From assembly GCA_934553285.1 (NCBI GenBank), contig CAKTFD010000064.1:1-12871 (forward strand): a DNA stretch of 12,871 nucleotides, in the 5' to 3' direction. Below, piece after piece: positions 12,746 to 12,871 of this stretch. Below the pieces are notes generated by a model, which did not search any database, was not told the origin of the DNA, and was given only the letters and a program-made list of their open reading frames with translations. This stretch comes from an uncultured Faecalibacterium sp. (GTDB lineage Bacteria; Bacillota; Clostridia; Oscillospirales; Ruminococcaceae). Every line of letters begins with the position of its first letter. Position 1 is the first letter of the stretch. A program made the translations under genes and the position numbers.

Positions 12746-12871
12746 TATGTTTTTTCCGCCATCGGCACGGGGCTGATGTCCCAACTCCGGGATGGCGCGC
12801 TGCTGATTGTACCGGATCAGCTGCGCCGCCGAGGTGCTTGCGGCAAGTCCCGGCCGGGTGACCATGTACAC
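12743..12871 (-). CDS. Partial reading frame of unknown function at the window edge
   Basis: A minus-strand frame open from the window edge for 42 residues ends at a TGA (12743-12745). It includes VTRPGLAAST and QLIRYNQQRAIPELGHQ, which look protein-like in composition, but I recognise no family. Its stop lies just where the recombinase resemblance begins, so it may be the truncated end of another gene fused to the remnant by deletion or insertion. It could also be chance. Confidence 0.25.
   Translation of the reverse strand: MYMVTRPGLAASTSAAQLIRYNQQRAIPELGHQPRADGGKNI

Overview
The window looks like a gut Firmicute of the Oscillospirales, close to Faecalibacterium, Gemmiger or Subdoligranulum. 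This is inferred from GC-rich protein-coding sequence with strong GGAGG-type ribosome binding sites, Gram-positive lipoproteins that begin with an RRQF motif and an LTAC lipobox, and TRAP, AraC and serine-recombinase proteins of the kinds common in that group. No rRNA, tRNA, CRISPR array or complete mobile element is visible.

Left part (1-6321, minus strand), read in transcription order from right to left: a small two-helix membrane protein of YcxB-like type, then a complete tripartite TRAP transporter (DctP lipoprotein, DctQ, DctM), an intrinsic terminator, a cytoplasmic family 31 glycosidase (GH31), and the first 25 codons of what appears to be a second GH31 paralogue running off the left edge. 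The cluster probably imports an acidic solute and cleaves an alpha-glycoside inside the cell. The substrate cannot be read from the sequence. A divergent intergenic region (6322-6568) carries a 36-bp near-perfect palindrome, a candidate minus-strand promoter and a good plus-strand promoter for an AraC-family regulator (6569-7453), the only convincing plus-strand gene. The regulator ends in a perfect 17-bp bidirectional terminator shared with the next operon.

Right part (7553-12070, minus strand): a compact operon in the order DUF1847 cysteine-rich protein, SsuA/TauA-like lipoprotein, SsuC-like permease, SsuB-like ATPase, and an enolase-superfamily acid-sugar dehydratase. Spacing of 1 to 15 nt and ribosome binding sites that overlap the preceding gene imply one transcript. 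The membership suggests uptake of a small organic anion (sulfonate-like or sugar-acid-like) coupled to a dehydratase step.

The most interesting feature is the leader of this operon. A near-consensus promoter (TTGACA, 17 nt, TATACT, at 12394-12422) has its -35 box embedded in a 20-bp palindrome. The start codon is about 317 nt downstream. In between lie a 43-codon upstream ORF with a Shine-Dalgarno sequence and three evenly spaced Cys codons, a candidate three-way-junction RNA closed by an 11-bp and an 8-bp perfect long-range helix, and an intrinsic terminator whose 5' arm is the same segment as the 3' strand of the closing helix. This is the arrangement of a transcription attenuator or riboswitch. 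I do not recognise it as a known class.

The right edge (12564-12871) holds a frameshifted C-terminal remnant of a large serine recombinase and an unidentified partial reading frame, so this end abuts mobile-element debris.
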